From a virus, in the IMG/VR virus record IMGVR_UViG_3300042376_000610, positions 1 through 38,767 of that record: DNA of 38,767 bases; one strand, given 5' to 3'. Each line of letters opens with the position of its first letter. The stretch's first letter is position 1. The translations under genes and the position numbers were made by a program. Under the pieces are notes generated by a model. The model did no database searches. It was not told the origin of the DNA and was given only the letters and a program-made list of their open reading frames with translations. Shown one piece after another: positions 15,594-21,976 of the stretch.

Positions 15594-15599
15594 ATTATA
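15594..15599 (-). promoter_or_regulatory. Candidate late promoter box (TATAAT)
   Basis: Minus strand reads GCTTTATAATGTAAAC, 23 nt ahead of the TTG at 15570. A 5-bp stem (GCTTG/CAAGC) ends directly before it and could be a weak terminator for the upstream gene. No -35 match at normal spacing. Confidence 0.45.
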
Positions 15600-15613
15600 A
15601 AGCTTGTTTTCAA

Positions 15614-16297
15614 TCAAGCGTACGGATTAAGGTAGCTTGACAAGAAATCAAGGGGGCCTGCCATGGTTTGAGGGGAGAGTAGTTGCCCCATCAATTCCTG
15701 CTTCAGGAGATCTTTCATGGACACTTCCTTGGTATTACTGCCGGACATTGCCGCCATAAAACCTTTCAAGAAGTCGTTGCTAGATAAATCTTGCTGTTGC
15801 TGTCCTTGGGACGCTTGGCCTGCAGAAGGCAAGGTGCCATAGCCTTCAGGTATATCTCCTAAAACACGTTGTGCATTTTTAAAGAGATCTCCACCTTCTT
15901 TGAAGCGTGGTAAAGCACTCCTTACAGATGTCCCAAAAGAATCCTTGGAATCTAGCGATACGTTTGGATTTCCACCAAGGACTGTTGCATAAGCACGCCC
16001 AATATCCATTCCAGGCTTAAAGCCACGGTCTTGAAAATATTTCAAGACAGCAGGCATCTGACCGGCTCTTGTCTGAGGTCCAGTAATGCCGTAAAGCTTT
16101 TGTTCGTTCTGCCCGAATTGAATCAGTCCCTTATGGCGACGTCCTGCACCACCAACAATGTTGGGATCCATATTGGGTCCGGATTCTAAAGAAAGGAATC
16201 CGCCAAACTCATAAGGATGCAAACCTAATTGCTGTGCCCCACGGAAGATTGCCATCCGCTCTTCATGGGGAAGGATACCAACGCGTGGAGTAGACAT
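15614..16297 (-). CDS. Lytic transglycosylase-like virion protein
   Basis: 227 residues. Residues 12-65 have the signature of an SLT-type lysozyme-like fold: an N-terminal helix (ERMAIFRGAQQLGLHPYEFG), a candidate catalytic glutamate E38 in LSLESGPNMDPN, and GLIQFGQNEQ (57-66), matching the G-(L/Y)-x-Q-(F/I/L) motif of transglycosylases. The mid region (YATVLGGNPN, 103-112) also fits. The C-terminal half is Gln/Ser-rich and probably flexible. Virion-associated enzymes of this kind open peptidoglycan locally during DNA entry. It is distinct from the GH24 endolysin and the M23 protein. Confidence 0.65.
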   Translation of the reverse strand: MSTPRVGILPHEERMAIFRGAQQLGLHPYEFGGFLSLESGPNMDPNIVGGAGRRHKGLIQFGQNEQKLYGITGPQTRAGQMPAVLKYFQDRGFKPGMDIGRAYATVLGGNPNVSLDSKDSFGTSVRSALPRFKEGGDLFKNAQRVLGDIPEGYGTLPSAGQASQGQQQQDLSSNDFLKGFMAAMSGSNTKEVSMKDLLKQELMGQLLSPQTMAGPLDFLSSYLNPYA

Positions 16298-16310
16298 AAG
16301 AGCCGAAGTT

Positions 16311-16427
16311 TTATTCTCCTACCCAATTTGATTGTGCTTTGAGACCAGGGATAAAGACTGCTTGTACTGCAACAACCAGGCTTAGTTTGGCAGCAAGGCG
16401 CTTAACAAAATTGGGACAAAGGATCAT
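16311..16427 (-). CDS. Possible 38-residue protein with signal-like N-terminus
   Basis: ATG at 16427, TAA at 16311-16313. The product has a positively charged start (K9, R10, K14), a hydrophobic run LSLVVAVQAVFIPGL and a possible cleavage site LKA/QS before a short tail SNWVGE. This looks like a signal peptide or small membrane anchor. There is no Shine-Dalgarno, and the gene fills the only sizeable gap in this operon, so it may be chance. The rest of the 16298-16514 gap holds only an imperfect hairpin at 16446-16478. Confidence 0.3.
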   Translation of the reverse strand: MILCPNFVKRLAAKLSLVVAVQAVFIPGLKAQSNWVGE

Positions 16428-16514
16428 TGGTTTAAAGCAACAACACTGGCCCCCGTGAATCAAAAGATTCGTGTCCAGTTGGATTGGGCTTACATGCGAC
16501 GCAATGCCAATGAA

Positions 16515-17339
16515 TCAAGACTTTGCTTGATTAAGTAAAGCTTGGAACTTCTTCTGCATCTCGGGATCGATATCAATGCCTTGAGCGCCATAGGTAGCAG
16601 AAGGTCCAATGGATTCCACAGCAGGTAAGCCTTGGGGCGTATTGACGCCGGGGGGAGGCGTGAAGATCATCTGCTGGGGCATCTGATAACCAAACCCCTG
16701 AGAAGCAGCTTGTCCTGCCATAGCTCCTTGAATGGCGTCATAACCGGATTGACCGGGCTTGACTTTAGCAGCAAGTGTTGGATTTGCTTTTGCCCACATC
16801 TGCATGCCAATATCTTCTGCAGACTGCACTTGTTCTGCTGTTGCGCCAGGTGCTACGGCTTTCAGACGTGCTGCTTCGTAACGCTGAAGCTCAGGGTCTT
16901 GCGCAGTTAACTGAGCAACACGAGATGCCTCGGATTGATATGCACGTTCTGCAGCGGGAGAATAACCGCTTTGCGGGGAAGAAAAAGAAGTTGCATACCC
17001 AGCATTGCCGCCACTGCCACCACCACCGCCTGCTGCTAAACGTAGCTCGGCATCGCGATAAGATTCCCCATTGGCACTAGGAGGAATTCTACCAATTGCA
17101 GGGCTGGAATAAGGATTCCGTCCTTGCATAAGCTGCCCACCAATGTACTGCAGCTCATTCCAGGCAGCGCGGCCCGCATCAGTATTTTTAGTTGAGGGAA
17201 TAGCTCGCAGTGCTTTATCTAATACTGAACCTGTACGTCCTTGATTAAACAAAACAGCACCCGTGGCCGGTGCTGCAATAAAACGATTTAGTACGCCTCC
17301 CAATCCAGCAAGTTCTTTGCCCATTGCAAAACTAGGCAT
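16515..17339 (-). CDS. Probable virion protein, unknown
   Basis: 274 residues from the ATG at 17339, chosen because GGAGGT lies 4 nt upstream; the frame runs four codons further to an in-gene start without support. Low-complexity Gly/Ser (AAGGGGGSGGNAG), then a helical Glu/Gln/Ala segment (RYEAARLKAVAPGATAEQVQ), then a Pro/Gln/Gly-rich C-terminus (MPQQMIFTPPPGVNTPQGLP). No catalytic motif. Position next to the head-completion-like gene suggests a minor structural protein. It begins 2 nt after the stop of the upstream gene. Confidence 0.75.
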   Translation of the reverse strand: MPSFAMGKELAGLGGVLNRFIAAPATGAVLFNQGRTGSVLDKALRAIPSTKNTDAGRAAWNELQYIGGQLMQGRNPYSSPAIGRIPPSANGESYRDAELRLAAGGGGGSGGNAGYATSFSSPQSGYSPAAERAYQSEASRVAQLTAQDPELQRYEAARLKAVAPGATAEQVQSAEDIGMQMWAKANPTLAAKVKPGQSGYDAIQGAMAGQAASQGFGYQMPQQMIFTPPPGVNTPQGLPAVESIGPSATYGAQGIDIDPEMQKKFQALLNQAKS

Positions 17340-17341
17340 AA

Positions 17342-17803
17342 CTACCTCCAAACCTCATGTAAAAATATGCGAGTGCCGACTGAAACGTCAGCCGGGCCTG
17401 GTAGCGCCTGAATAAACTCAGCGCCTGAACGCTCGTAACGGTAACGAGCTTGGAACGGATCCTTGTAGTTAGGTACGTAAAGGATGCCGGCTAAACGGTT
17501 GGTCTCGTAGAGATAAATCTCATCCCAAACCTTGAGAGCTTCTTTGGCATTACTGGACCGAATTGTACGGTCCACATCACCAACGATGCTTTCTAACCGA
17601 GTGGAGGGCGATGTTGCAACTTCTGTTTTCTTCTCGGCCGTATCACAACGACCAATCTGAATAACAATTTTGTCGTAGAAGTATGAATCCGGAACCGTGT
17701 TCATAGCTTCTTCTAAACGGGCGAAGTCACCCGCCGGCACGGAAACCGTGAAGTAGCCCAGATGATACCGGACCCTACTCTTGTCAAAATCGCTGAGCTG
17801 CAC
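17342..17803 (-). CDS. Probable head-completion or neck protein
   Basis: 153 residues from a GTG at 17803 with GGAAG 5 nt upstream. Sequence features: SRVRYHLGYFTVSVPAGDFA, RLEEAMNTVPDSYFYDKIV, a KVWDEIYLYETNRLAGILYV helix and a C-terminal SGAEFIQALPGPADVSVGTR. The compact alpha/beta layout with an early R-Y-HLGY block resembles cyanophage head-tail connector-type proteins from memory; this is an inference without search. A TATAAT box lies 22 nt ahead, so a transcript probably begins here and continues to the virion genes to the left. Confidence 0.6.
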   Translation of the reverse strand: MQLSDFDKSRVRYHLGYFTVSVPAGDFARLEEAMNTVPDSYFYDKIVIQIGRCDTAEKKTEVATSPSTRLESIVGDVDRTIRSSNAKEALKVWDEIYLYETNRLAGILYVPNYKDPFQARYRYERSGAEFIQALPGPADVSVGTRIFLHEVWR

Positions 17804-17825
17804 AGCTTACTTCCGTATGTTCTCA

Positions 17826-17831
17826 ATTATA
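17826..17831 (-). promoter_or_regulatory. Candidate late promoter box (TATAAT)
   Basis: Minus strand reads TCTATAATTGAGAAC, 22 nt ahead of the GTG at 17803. It shares CTATAATTGA with the box at 4423-4428. No -35 match. Confidence 0.45.
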
Positions 17832-17842
17832 GATGAACTGAA

Positions 17843-18508
17843 TTAACCAAACAGTCCACCTGTGGAAGACGACAACAACTGCTGGAACAATGCGCCAGTC
17901 ATATCATTTTGTTGTGGCTGTACCAGCTCTTTAACAAACCCTCGCATCATTTGTGTTTTTGGATCTTCTTTTGGTTCACCTCTCAGCAAAGAACCAAGAA
18001 GATAACCAGATAGCATCCCTTGGAAATCAGAAGGATTTGATACACTGGTGTTAGCAGTGGACGCACCCTGAGAAAGATCTGCTGCCTCTCCCAGTGATTG
18101 CATATGTCCCAAGCGAATTTGATATTTGTTGTCCCCCGTGGTAAACGTAGAAAGGTTTCCGTAAGCTCCTTGGTTGGCTAGAGGAACGTATTTACCGGCA
18201 CCTTCATAAAAGATTGGAGTACCCTCTGGTAAAGCCCAGTCCTCACCTTTGTGCTGCCTTCCTCCACGGGGGCCGTATTTAGACGTAATGGTAATGCCGG
18301 CCTCAGGATTAAATGTAAATTTTCCTTCTGGCGTTTGGATTAATGCTGGAATTCTCTTCTCACCAATTCGTAATCCACTTAAAGGGGTGCGAATTGTTTC
18401 AGGATTTAAGAAGGCGCCTGTTGCAAGATCTTGTACTTCAACATGCAAGTGCGGCCCAGTTGATCTACCAGTGGAACCAACACGCCCTTTAAACGTAATG
18501 CCAGCCAT
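17843..18508 (-). CDS. Circularly permuted M23-type metallopeptidase
   Basis: 221 residues. M23 (LytM-like) peptidases normally run HxxxD, then a YxHL/GHM segment, then GxTGxSTGPHLHxE. Here the last piece comes first: GSTGRSTGPHLHVEVQDLAT (11-30, zinc ligands H20 and H22, with the usual NP end), and the first piece follows: ITSKYGPRGGRQHKGEDWA (74-92, H86 and D90), then IRLGHMQSL (131-139, H135). All ligands are present, so a working zinc site can be built by circular permutation. The remaining 80 residues are a Gly/Leu-rich tail. It would cleave peptidoglycan crosslinks, probably as a virion component. It follows a strong terminator, so its transcript is separate or depends on read-through. 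Confidence 0.8.
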   Translation of the reverse strand: MAGITFKGRVGSTGRSTGPHLHVEVQDLATGAFLNPETIRTPLSGLRIGEKRIPALIQTPEGKFTFNPEAGITITSKYGPRGGRQHKGEDWALPEGTPIFYEGAGKYVPLANQGAYGNLSTFTTGDNKYQIRLGHMQSLGEAADLSQGASTANTSVSNPSDFQGMLSGYLLGSLLRGEPKEDPKTQMMRGFVKELVQPQQNDMTGALFQQLLSSSTGGLFG

Positions 18509-18536
18509 ATCACGATGATCTTTTATCCTTCATTCT

Positions 18537-18565
18537 AAAATAAAAACCCCCGGTTTCCCAGGGGT
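18537..18565 (-). terminator. Rho-independent terminator
   Basis: Minus strand: ACCCCTGG, GAAA tetraloop, CCGGGGGT, then TTTTATTTT. An 8-bp stem with one G-U pair, a stable GNRA loop and a T tract make this the clearest terminator in the window. It follows the helix-hairpin-helix gene ending at 18586 and precedes the M23 gene. Confidence 0.9.
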
Positions 18566-18585
18566 ATCTCTACAGAAGGAGTTAG

Positions 18586-19014
18586 TTATACACGGATCAA
18601 GTCAGCGGCGAAGACCGCGTCCCAATCAACTCTTTTGATCTGTTTTAGCTGTTCGAGATTGTTAAACCTTTCACCCGATAAGGACATCTGAAGATCTTTA
18701 ATCTCTCGGGCCGTTTTCAATCCGATACCCTTGATATGATCAGCGATCATTTGAGCGGTAGCGCCATTGATATTTAAACGTGTATCAGGAGGAAAGGTAC
18801 GTGGTTCTTCTTGCGCTGCCTTATCTTTTACTTGAAGAGTCTTGACCTTTTTAGTGGCTTCTTCGTCGGGCTCAATCTCAGTTCTGTAAACGGTAAAAAG
18901 GCGACCATCCTGATCTTCGACCATGAACCAATCGCCTTGATCCCATTCGCTAATAACTTTGACGCGAGCACCTGTTTTTTTATGCTGATAAAGCATTGCT
19001 GCCGTGGTTGACAT
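18586..19014 (-). CDS. Helix-hairpin-helix protein with SH3-like N-terminus
   Basis: 142 residues. Residues about 8-48 (YQHKKTGARVKVISEWDQGD, then WFMVEDQDGRLFTVYRTEIEP) look like a small SH3/Tudor barrel. A charged linker (49-78) leads to a ComEA-type helix-hairpin-helix at 80-107 (LNINGATAQMIADHIKGIGL, KTAREIKDL), which binds DNA backbone without sequence preference. A role in DNA handling at the portal or packaging is possible. It lies between the capsid/decoration genes and a terminator, so it is the last gene of that operon. A perfect 10-bp hairpin ends at its start codon, and no Shine-Dalgarno is visible. Confidence 0.75.
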   Translation of the reverse strand: MSTTAAMLYQHKKTGARVKVISEWDQGDWFMVEDQDGRLFTVYRTEIEPDEEATKKVKTLQVKDKAAQEEPRTFPPDTRLNINGATAQMIADHIKGIGLKTAREIKDLQMSLSGERFNNLEQLKQIKRVDWDAVFAADLIRV

Positions 19015-19038
19015 AAGACCAGTGATTAACTGGTCTTA
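19014..19038 (-). promoter_or_regulatory. Perfect hairpin abutting a start codon
   Basis: Minus strand: TAAGACCAGT, loop TAATC, ACTGGTCTTA. It is a perfect 10-bp inverted repeat whose final A is the A of the ATG of the helix-hairpin-helix gene. No T tract follows, so it is not an ordinary terminator. The geometry (stem ending on the start codon) is the same as ahead of the endolysin gene. Confidence 0.55.
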
Positions 19039-19049
19039 GTTTAACTCAA

Positions 19050-19853
19050 TCAGCTAACAGTGCGGCCCAGGAGGTAACCATCAATGTCTTCGTAGCCAGG
19101 AGCCACATCAGGCTGCACGTAGCAGACTTCCACGACCAGGTAACCGGTGCGACCAGCGGACGAATCACCACTGGAGATGTAGAAGCCGCCAGAGGTAGCA
19201 GTGCTGTTTGCAGTTTCCTTAGCAAAGACACGCAGGGTGGTTGCAGAGGTAACAGCGTAGTTCACGTTACCAGCGGTCACACCGGCTGCGCCGGATGCAA
19301 TCAGGAACGGATTGGTGCTGTAAGCAGCGGAACCACCTGCGAAGAAGATTTCACCAGCCTGGGTACCAGACACGGTGGAAGTCAGGTTGGCCTGGATCAC
19401 ACCTTCGCCAATACCGGAGGCAGCAGTGGGGCTACCACCGTTGCTGCGACCGAAGGAGATCACGTTACCAGTGGCGGCATAAACACCAGAGGAAACACGA
19501 CCGTCACCCCAGCCAGAAGCAACGGAGATGGTGGCGCGGTACACATAAGCAGGCAGGGTGCTGCTACCAGAAATCACCATGCCGGTGATGTCGGGACGGG
19601 TGTCGTCCTGGCGATAAGGCGAAGGAACGATCACTGCAGCAGAAGCCACAGCGCCAGCGCCAGAGGTGGCAGTCACAGGGACGTAACCACGCTGCTGGAA
19701 GTAACGGTAGCCAGGAACAGCCAGCACGGAAGTGGGGCCACCCTTGGAACCATCATCGGTACCAGCGTAGTCGGCATCAATGTTCTTGTACCAACCGTTC
19801 AGGGGTTCTGCCCAGTTACCTGGGTAGATTTTCTTAGCGGACAAATAGGTCAT
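19050..19853 (-). CDS. Probable capsid decoration or major structural protein
   Basis: 267 residues, beta-rich, with Gly/Ser/Thr/Ala-rich middle and few charges. N-terminal MTYLSAKKIYPGNWAEPLNG, C-terminal YLVVEVCYVQPDVAPGYEDI, ending DGYLLGRTVS. It follows the major capsid gene by 36 nt, the position where decoration or head-stabilising proteins are commonly encoded; assignment rests on that and on composition. AGGA lies about 9 nt before the ATG. Confidence 0.65.
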   Translation of the reverse strand: MTYLSAKKIYPGNWAEPLNGWYKNIDADYAGTDDGSKGGPTSVLAVPGYRYFQQRGYVPVTATSGAGAVASAAVIVPSPYRQDDTRPDITGMVISGSSTLPAYVYRATISVASGWGDGRVSSGVYAATGNVISFGRSNGGSPTAASGIGEGVIQANLTSTVSGTQAGEIFFAGGSAAYSTNPFLIASGAAGVTAGNVNYAVTSATTLRVFAKETANSTATSGGFYISSGDSSAGRTGYLVVEVCYVQPDVAPGYEDIDGYLLGRTVS

Positions 19854-19889
19854 TTATCTTTTCCTATGTTGAGTGTTTATGTTCAGTTA

Positions 19890-21044
19890 TCAGATAGTGC
19901 CGTCATCTTGCACAAAGCTGTAAGCAGTGGTCACGAAGTCCTTGTTCAGGATCTCGAAACCAGCGTACAGTTGCCAAATCAGGATGATAAAGCGGCTGAA
20001 GTCATCGTTGTTGTTGATGAGCACCTGAGCGTTAGGACCGCCGATACCAACACCAACAGACTGAGGACCGAAGAAGTAACCTTGGGCCACTTCACGGGAT
20101 GCATAGGTGGAGCCACCATCGAAGGAAGCAGACACGTTCTTGGTCGGGAAGTTGGTCGACTCGAAGAACTTGACGCCTTCAAACTGCACACCAGTCGGCA
20201 TCACGGGTTCACCAGCCAGGAAGTAGCCCTGACCAGCTTGGGGACCCATGTAGAAGCTGGCGTTGTTAGGCATCATGGGGTTACCCATGTACATGCCTTG
20301 GCCAGGATTGCCGCTGTAACGAGCAATCTCACGGAAGTCTGGGTCACGACGCAGGTGCATCATGAAGGTGGGATCGCAGATGCAGCGATACAGACCATCA
20401 GCGAAGGTAGGAGTATTGCGCTTACGCAGGTCCTTAACAACGGTCAGAAGGTCGGTACGCACCTGGAACTGCTGCACCTCATTACCATACTCAGTGGAGG
20501 TGTAAGAAACACGACCCTGAGAATCTTTGGTCTTACCACCAGCGAAATAGTAACCGCCTTGGGTGGTGGAAGCAGCGCCATTGGCTTCTGCTTTGGCAAG
20601 TTCGTCAATGAAGACGCGGTCACGCCAACGGCGATAGTCGTCGAGCAGCGTCAGGCTACCGATCGACTGGTGGAACATGTTGAGGTTACCGGTGTCCAGC
20701 AGAAGACGCTGGGCGGTAATCAGAGTTTCACGCGCAATCTTGAAGGTCGAAGGCTGGGTCGGATCACCCGGGTCGGCAGGACCAGTGTATTCCTTAAGCA
20801 CCACCAGGACTTTCTCCTTGGTGATGTTACGGCTGTTAGCGGTACCGATCGTTTGGTCGGCAATACGCTCACGGCTGTCCTTCGTACCAGGGGTACCCCA
20901 GAACTTATAGCGGTCTAACTGAACGGTTTGACCGGGCTGACGGGTGAAGTCATGGACCACCACGGGCTCCACTGCCATTTCAGCAATGTAAGCAGGGTGA
21001 GGACGGTAAAGTTCCGCACCCAGAATCTTTGGAAAGTCGTTCTC
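19890..21044 (-). CDS. Major capsid protein, exon 2
   Basis: 384 codons of a 388-residue product (exon 1, at 21919-21930, supplies four). The first in-frame ATG lies at 20978, but the sequence before it (DFPKILGAELYRPHPAYIAE) is clearly protein, open back to a stop at 21061-21063 and has no start codon, which led to the intron. The mature part has PVVVHDFTRQPGQTVQLDRY, KFWGTPGT, RNITKEKVLVVLKEYTGP and a C-terminal region of capsid type, matching cyanophage major capsid proteins from memory. With a G as last intron base, exon 2 starts at GAG (21044) or AAC (21041); both keep frame. Size, position beside portal and decoration genes and HK97-type length support the call. Confidence 0.85.
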   Translation of the reverse strand, partial: ENDFPKILGAELYRPHPAYIAEMAVEPVVVHDFTRQPGQTVQLDRYKFWGTPGTKDSRERIADQTIGTANSRNITKEKVLVVLKEYTGPADPGDPTQPSTFKIARETLITAQRLLLDTGNLNMFHQSIGSLTLLDDYRRWRDRVFIDELAKAEANGAASTTQGGYYFAGGKTKDSQGRVSYTSTEYGNEVQQFQVRTDLLTVVKDLRKRNTPTFADGLYRCICDPTFMMHLRRDPDFREIARYSGNPGQGMYMGNPMMPNNASFYMGPQAGQGYFLAGEPVMPTGVQFEGVKFFESTNFPTKNVSASFDGGSTYASREVAQGYFFGPQSVGVGIGGPNAQVLINNNDDFSRFIILIWQLYAGFEILNKDFVTTAYSFVQDDGTI

Positions 21045-21266
21045 CTGGTCTCTAGTTTCTTAGAGGGGTGGACTATCTCTTCATCCCTGTGGGATGCCGG
21101 ACGCTAAATCTGGTATTACGTAACAAGAGCGTGTTACACCCAGTAGTCTCTGCACCTTCCAATCACGACTTGATTGGCTTGGCTCAGGATTACCCTCGTC
21201 TTTACGTTAGGGCTTCCCTGAATTCATCCGGTTTGCACCCATCGATTGCTCGGTGGGGTGACAACG

Positions 21267-21295
21267 TTGAGCGTTCAGTTGAGGCATGCTATGCT
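21267..21295 (+). promoter_or_regulatory. Candidate promoter of the intron HNH gene
   Basis: TTGAGC (21267-21272), 17-nt spacer, TATGCT (21290-21295) on the plus strand. Start of transcription would be near 21302, just before the ATG at 21310, giving an almost leaderless message. The element is inside the intron but antisense to it. Confidence 0.45.
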
Positions 21296-21309
21296 TTGGA
21301 AAGCTGTTT

Positions 21310-21864
21310 ATGAACAACATGGATCCAAAACTTGTTCCTGGATTTGGTAACCTTTACTTAACGGAAGAGGGAAAAGCTTTTGAAAAACAACTTGATCCCG
21401 ATAATCAAGAATATTTTCAAGAGATTCCCATTCGTTCAACCAGTGTTTACGACCGCATTTCAGTTCTTGTAGATGGGAAGAGAAAACGTTTTCATCTTCA
21501 TGTCTTGATGGCGGTTGCTTTCTTAGGATTAGATCTTCGTTCACATGGAACTAGTAACTTTTCCTTACAAGTTGATCACAAAGATAATGACAAGAGGAAT
21601 AATCGACTTGACAATCTAGAGATCGTTACCAAACAAGAGAACTTAACAAGAGCCTGGAAGAGCGGTTGTTATAAAAACAATGGCTTTGCCAGTAAAGGAG
21701 CACCGAAGAAATCTTTGAGAAAATTTTCTTCGGAGGATGTGGCTCAGATTAAAGCTTTAAAAGAAGCGGGACTTTCTTATCGAAAGATTGCTGAAAAGTT
21801 TAGCTGTAACCACGGAGCTATTTACCAAATCTTGAAGGGCTATACCTACCAGGATCTGAACTAG
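21310..21864 (+). CDS. HNH homing endonuclease, antisense within the intron
   Basis: 184 residues from the ATG at 21310 (GGAAAG about 6 nt upstream; the frame extends eight codons to 21286, and an ATG at 21319 is another option). Residues 60-110 hold the phage HNH pattern: HLHVLMAVAFLG, QVDHKDNDKRNNRLDNLEIV (D89-H90, N98), TKQEN. The C-terminus (about 147-175, IKALKEAGLSYRKIAEKFSC) is a helix-turn-helix of the type used for DNA recognition by intron-encoded nucleases. It probably cuts intronless capsid alleles so that repair copies the intron. It is transcribed opposite to the intron and capsid gene, unlike most intron-borne nucleases, and needs its own promoter. Confidence 0.9.
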   Translation: MNNMDPKLVPGFGNLYLTEEGKAFEKQLDPDNQEYFQEIPIRSTSVYDRISVLVDGKRKRFHLHVLMAVAFLGLDLRSHGTSNFSLQVDHKDNDKRNNRLDNLEIVTKQENLTRAWKSGCYKNNGFASKGAPKKSLRKFSSEDVAQIKALKEAGLSYRKIAEKFSCNHGAIYQILKGYTYQDLN

Positions 21865-21918
21865 CTATCAATAAACACCTTGGTTTATCCTCCAGTGTCG
21901 ATGTTTTTATCGGGTGAA

Positions 21919-21930
21919 AGATAAAGACAT
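21919..21930 (-). CDS. Major capsid protein, exon 1 (MSLS)
   Basis: ATGTCTTTATCT, four codons, ends at the U of the P1 U-G pair. Without splicing the frame stops four codons later (TAA at 21909-21907). Joined to exon 2 it gives MSLS(E)NDFPKILGAELYRPH, in frame. The start lies 46 nt after the upstream stop at 21977. The Shine-Dalgarno is weak (TAAGACG), and the ATG lies at the loop edge of an AAGAC/GTCTT hairpin. Confidence 0.75.
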
Positions 21931-21976
21931 TTACGTCTTATCTAACACAAATTTTAGCAGGTAGTGAACTTAGATG

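Larger units (their letters stand above)
21045..21918 (-). ncRNA. Group I self-splicing intron in the major capsid gene
   Basis: Conserved core, minus strand: P element AATTCAGGGAAGCCC (21224-21210), Q TAATCCTGAGCCAAGCC (21192-21176), R GGTGCAGAGACTA (21156-21144), S AAGAGATAGTCC (21081-21070). Helices readable by eye: P4 TCAGG/CCTGA, P5 CCCT/AGGG, P6a CCAATC/GATTGG, P7 GACTA/TAGTC, P8 GTAACA/TGTTAC and P9 CTCTA/TAGAG (21065-21050). P1 is an 11-bp helix between 21925-21915 and 21894-21884, with the last exon base U facing G at the 5' splice site (21919/21918). The 3' end is G at 21045 (or 21042). Length is 874-877 nt. P3 was not resolved. An HNH gene lies on the opposite strand between P1 and the core. 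Confidence 0.92.

Noticed and set aside
16446-16478. Imperfect hairpin (CTGG...CCAG with GAATC/GATTC) in the 16298-16514 gap
   Set aside because: No T tract on either strand and an asymmetric interior; not convincing as a terminator or as a tRNA arm.
19866-20918. 350-codon plus-strand open frame antisense to the capsid gene
   Set aside because: It is a mirror of a highly biased coding sequence, with no Shine-Dalgarno and no protein-like domain. The capsid frame explains it.
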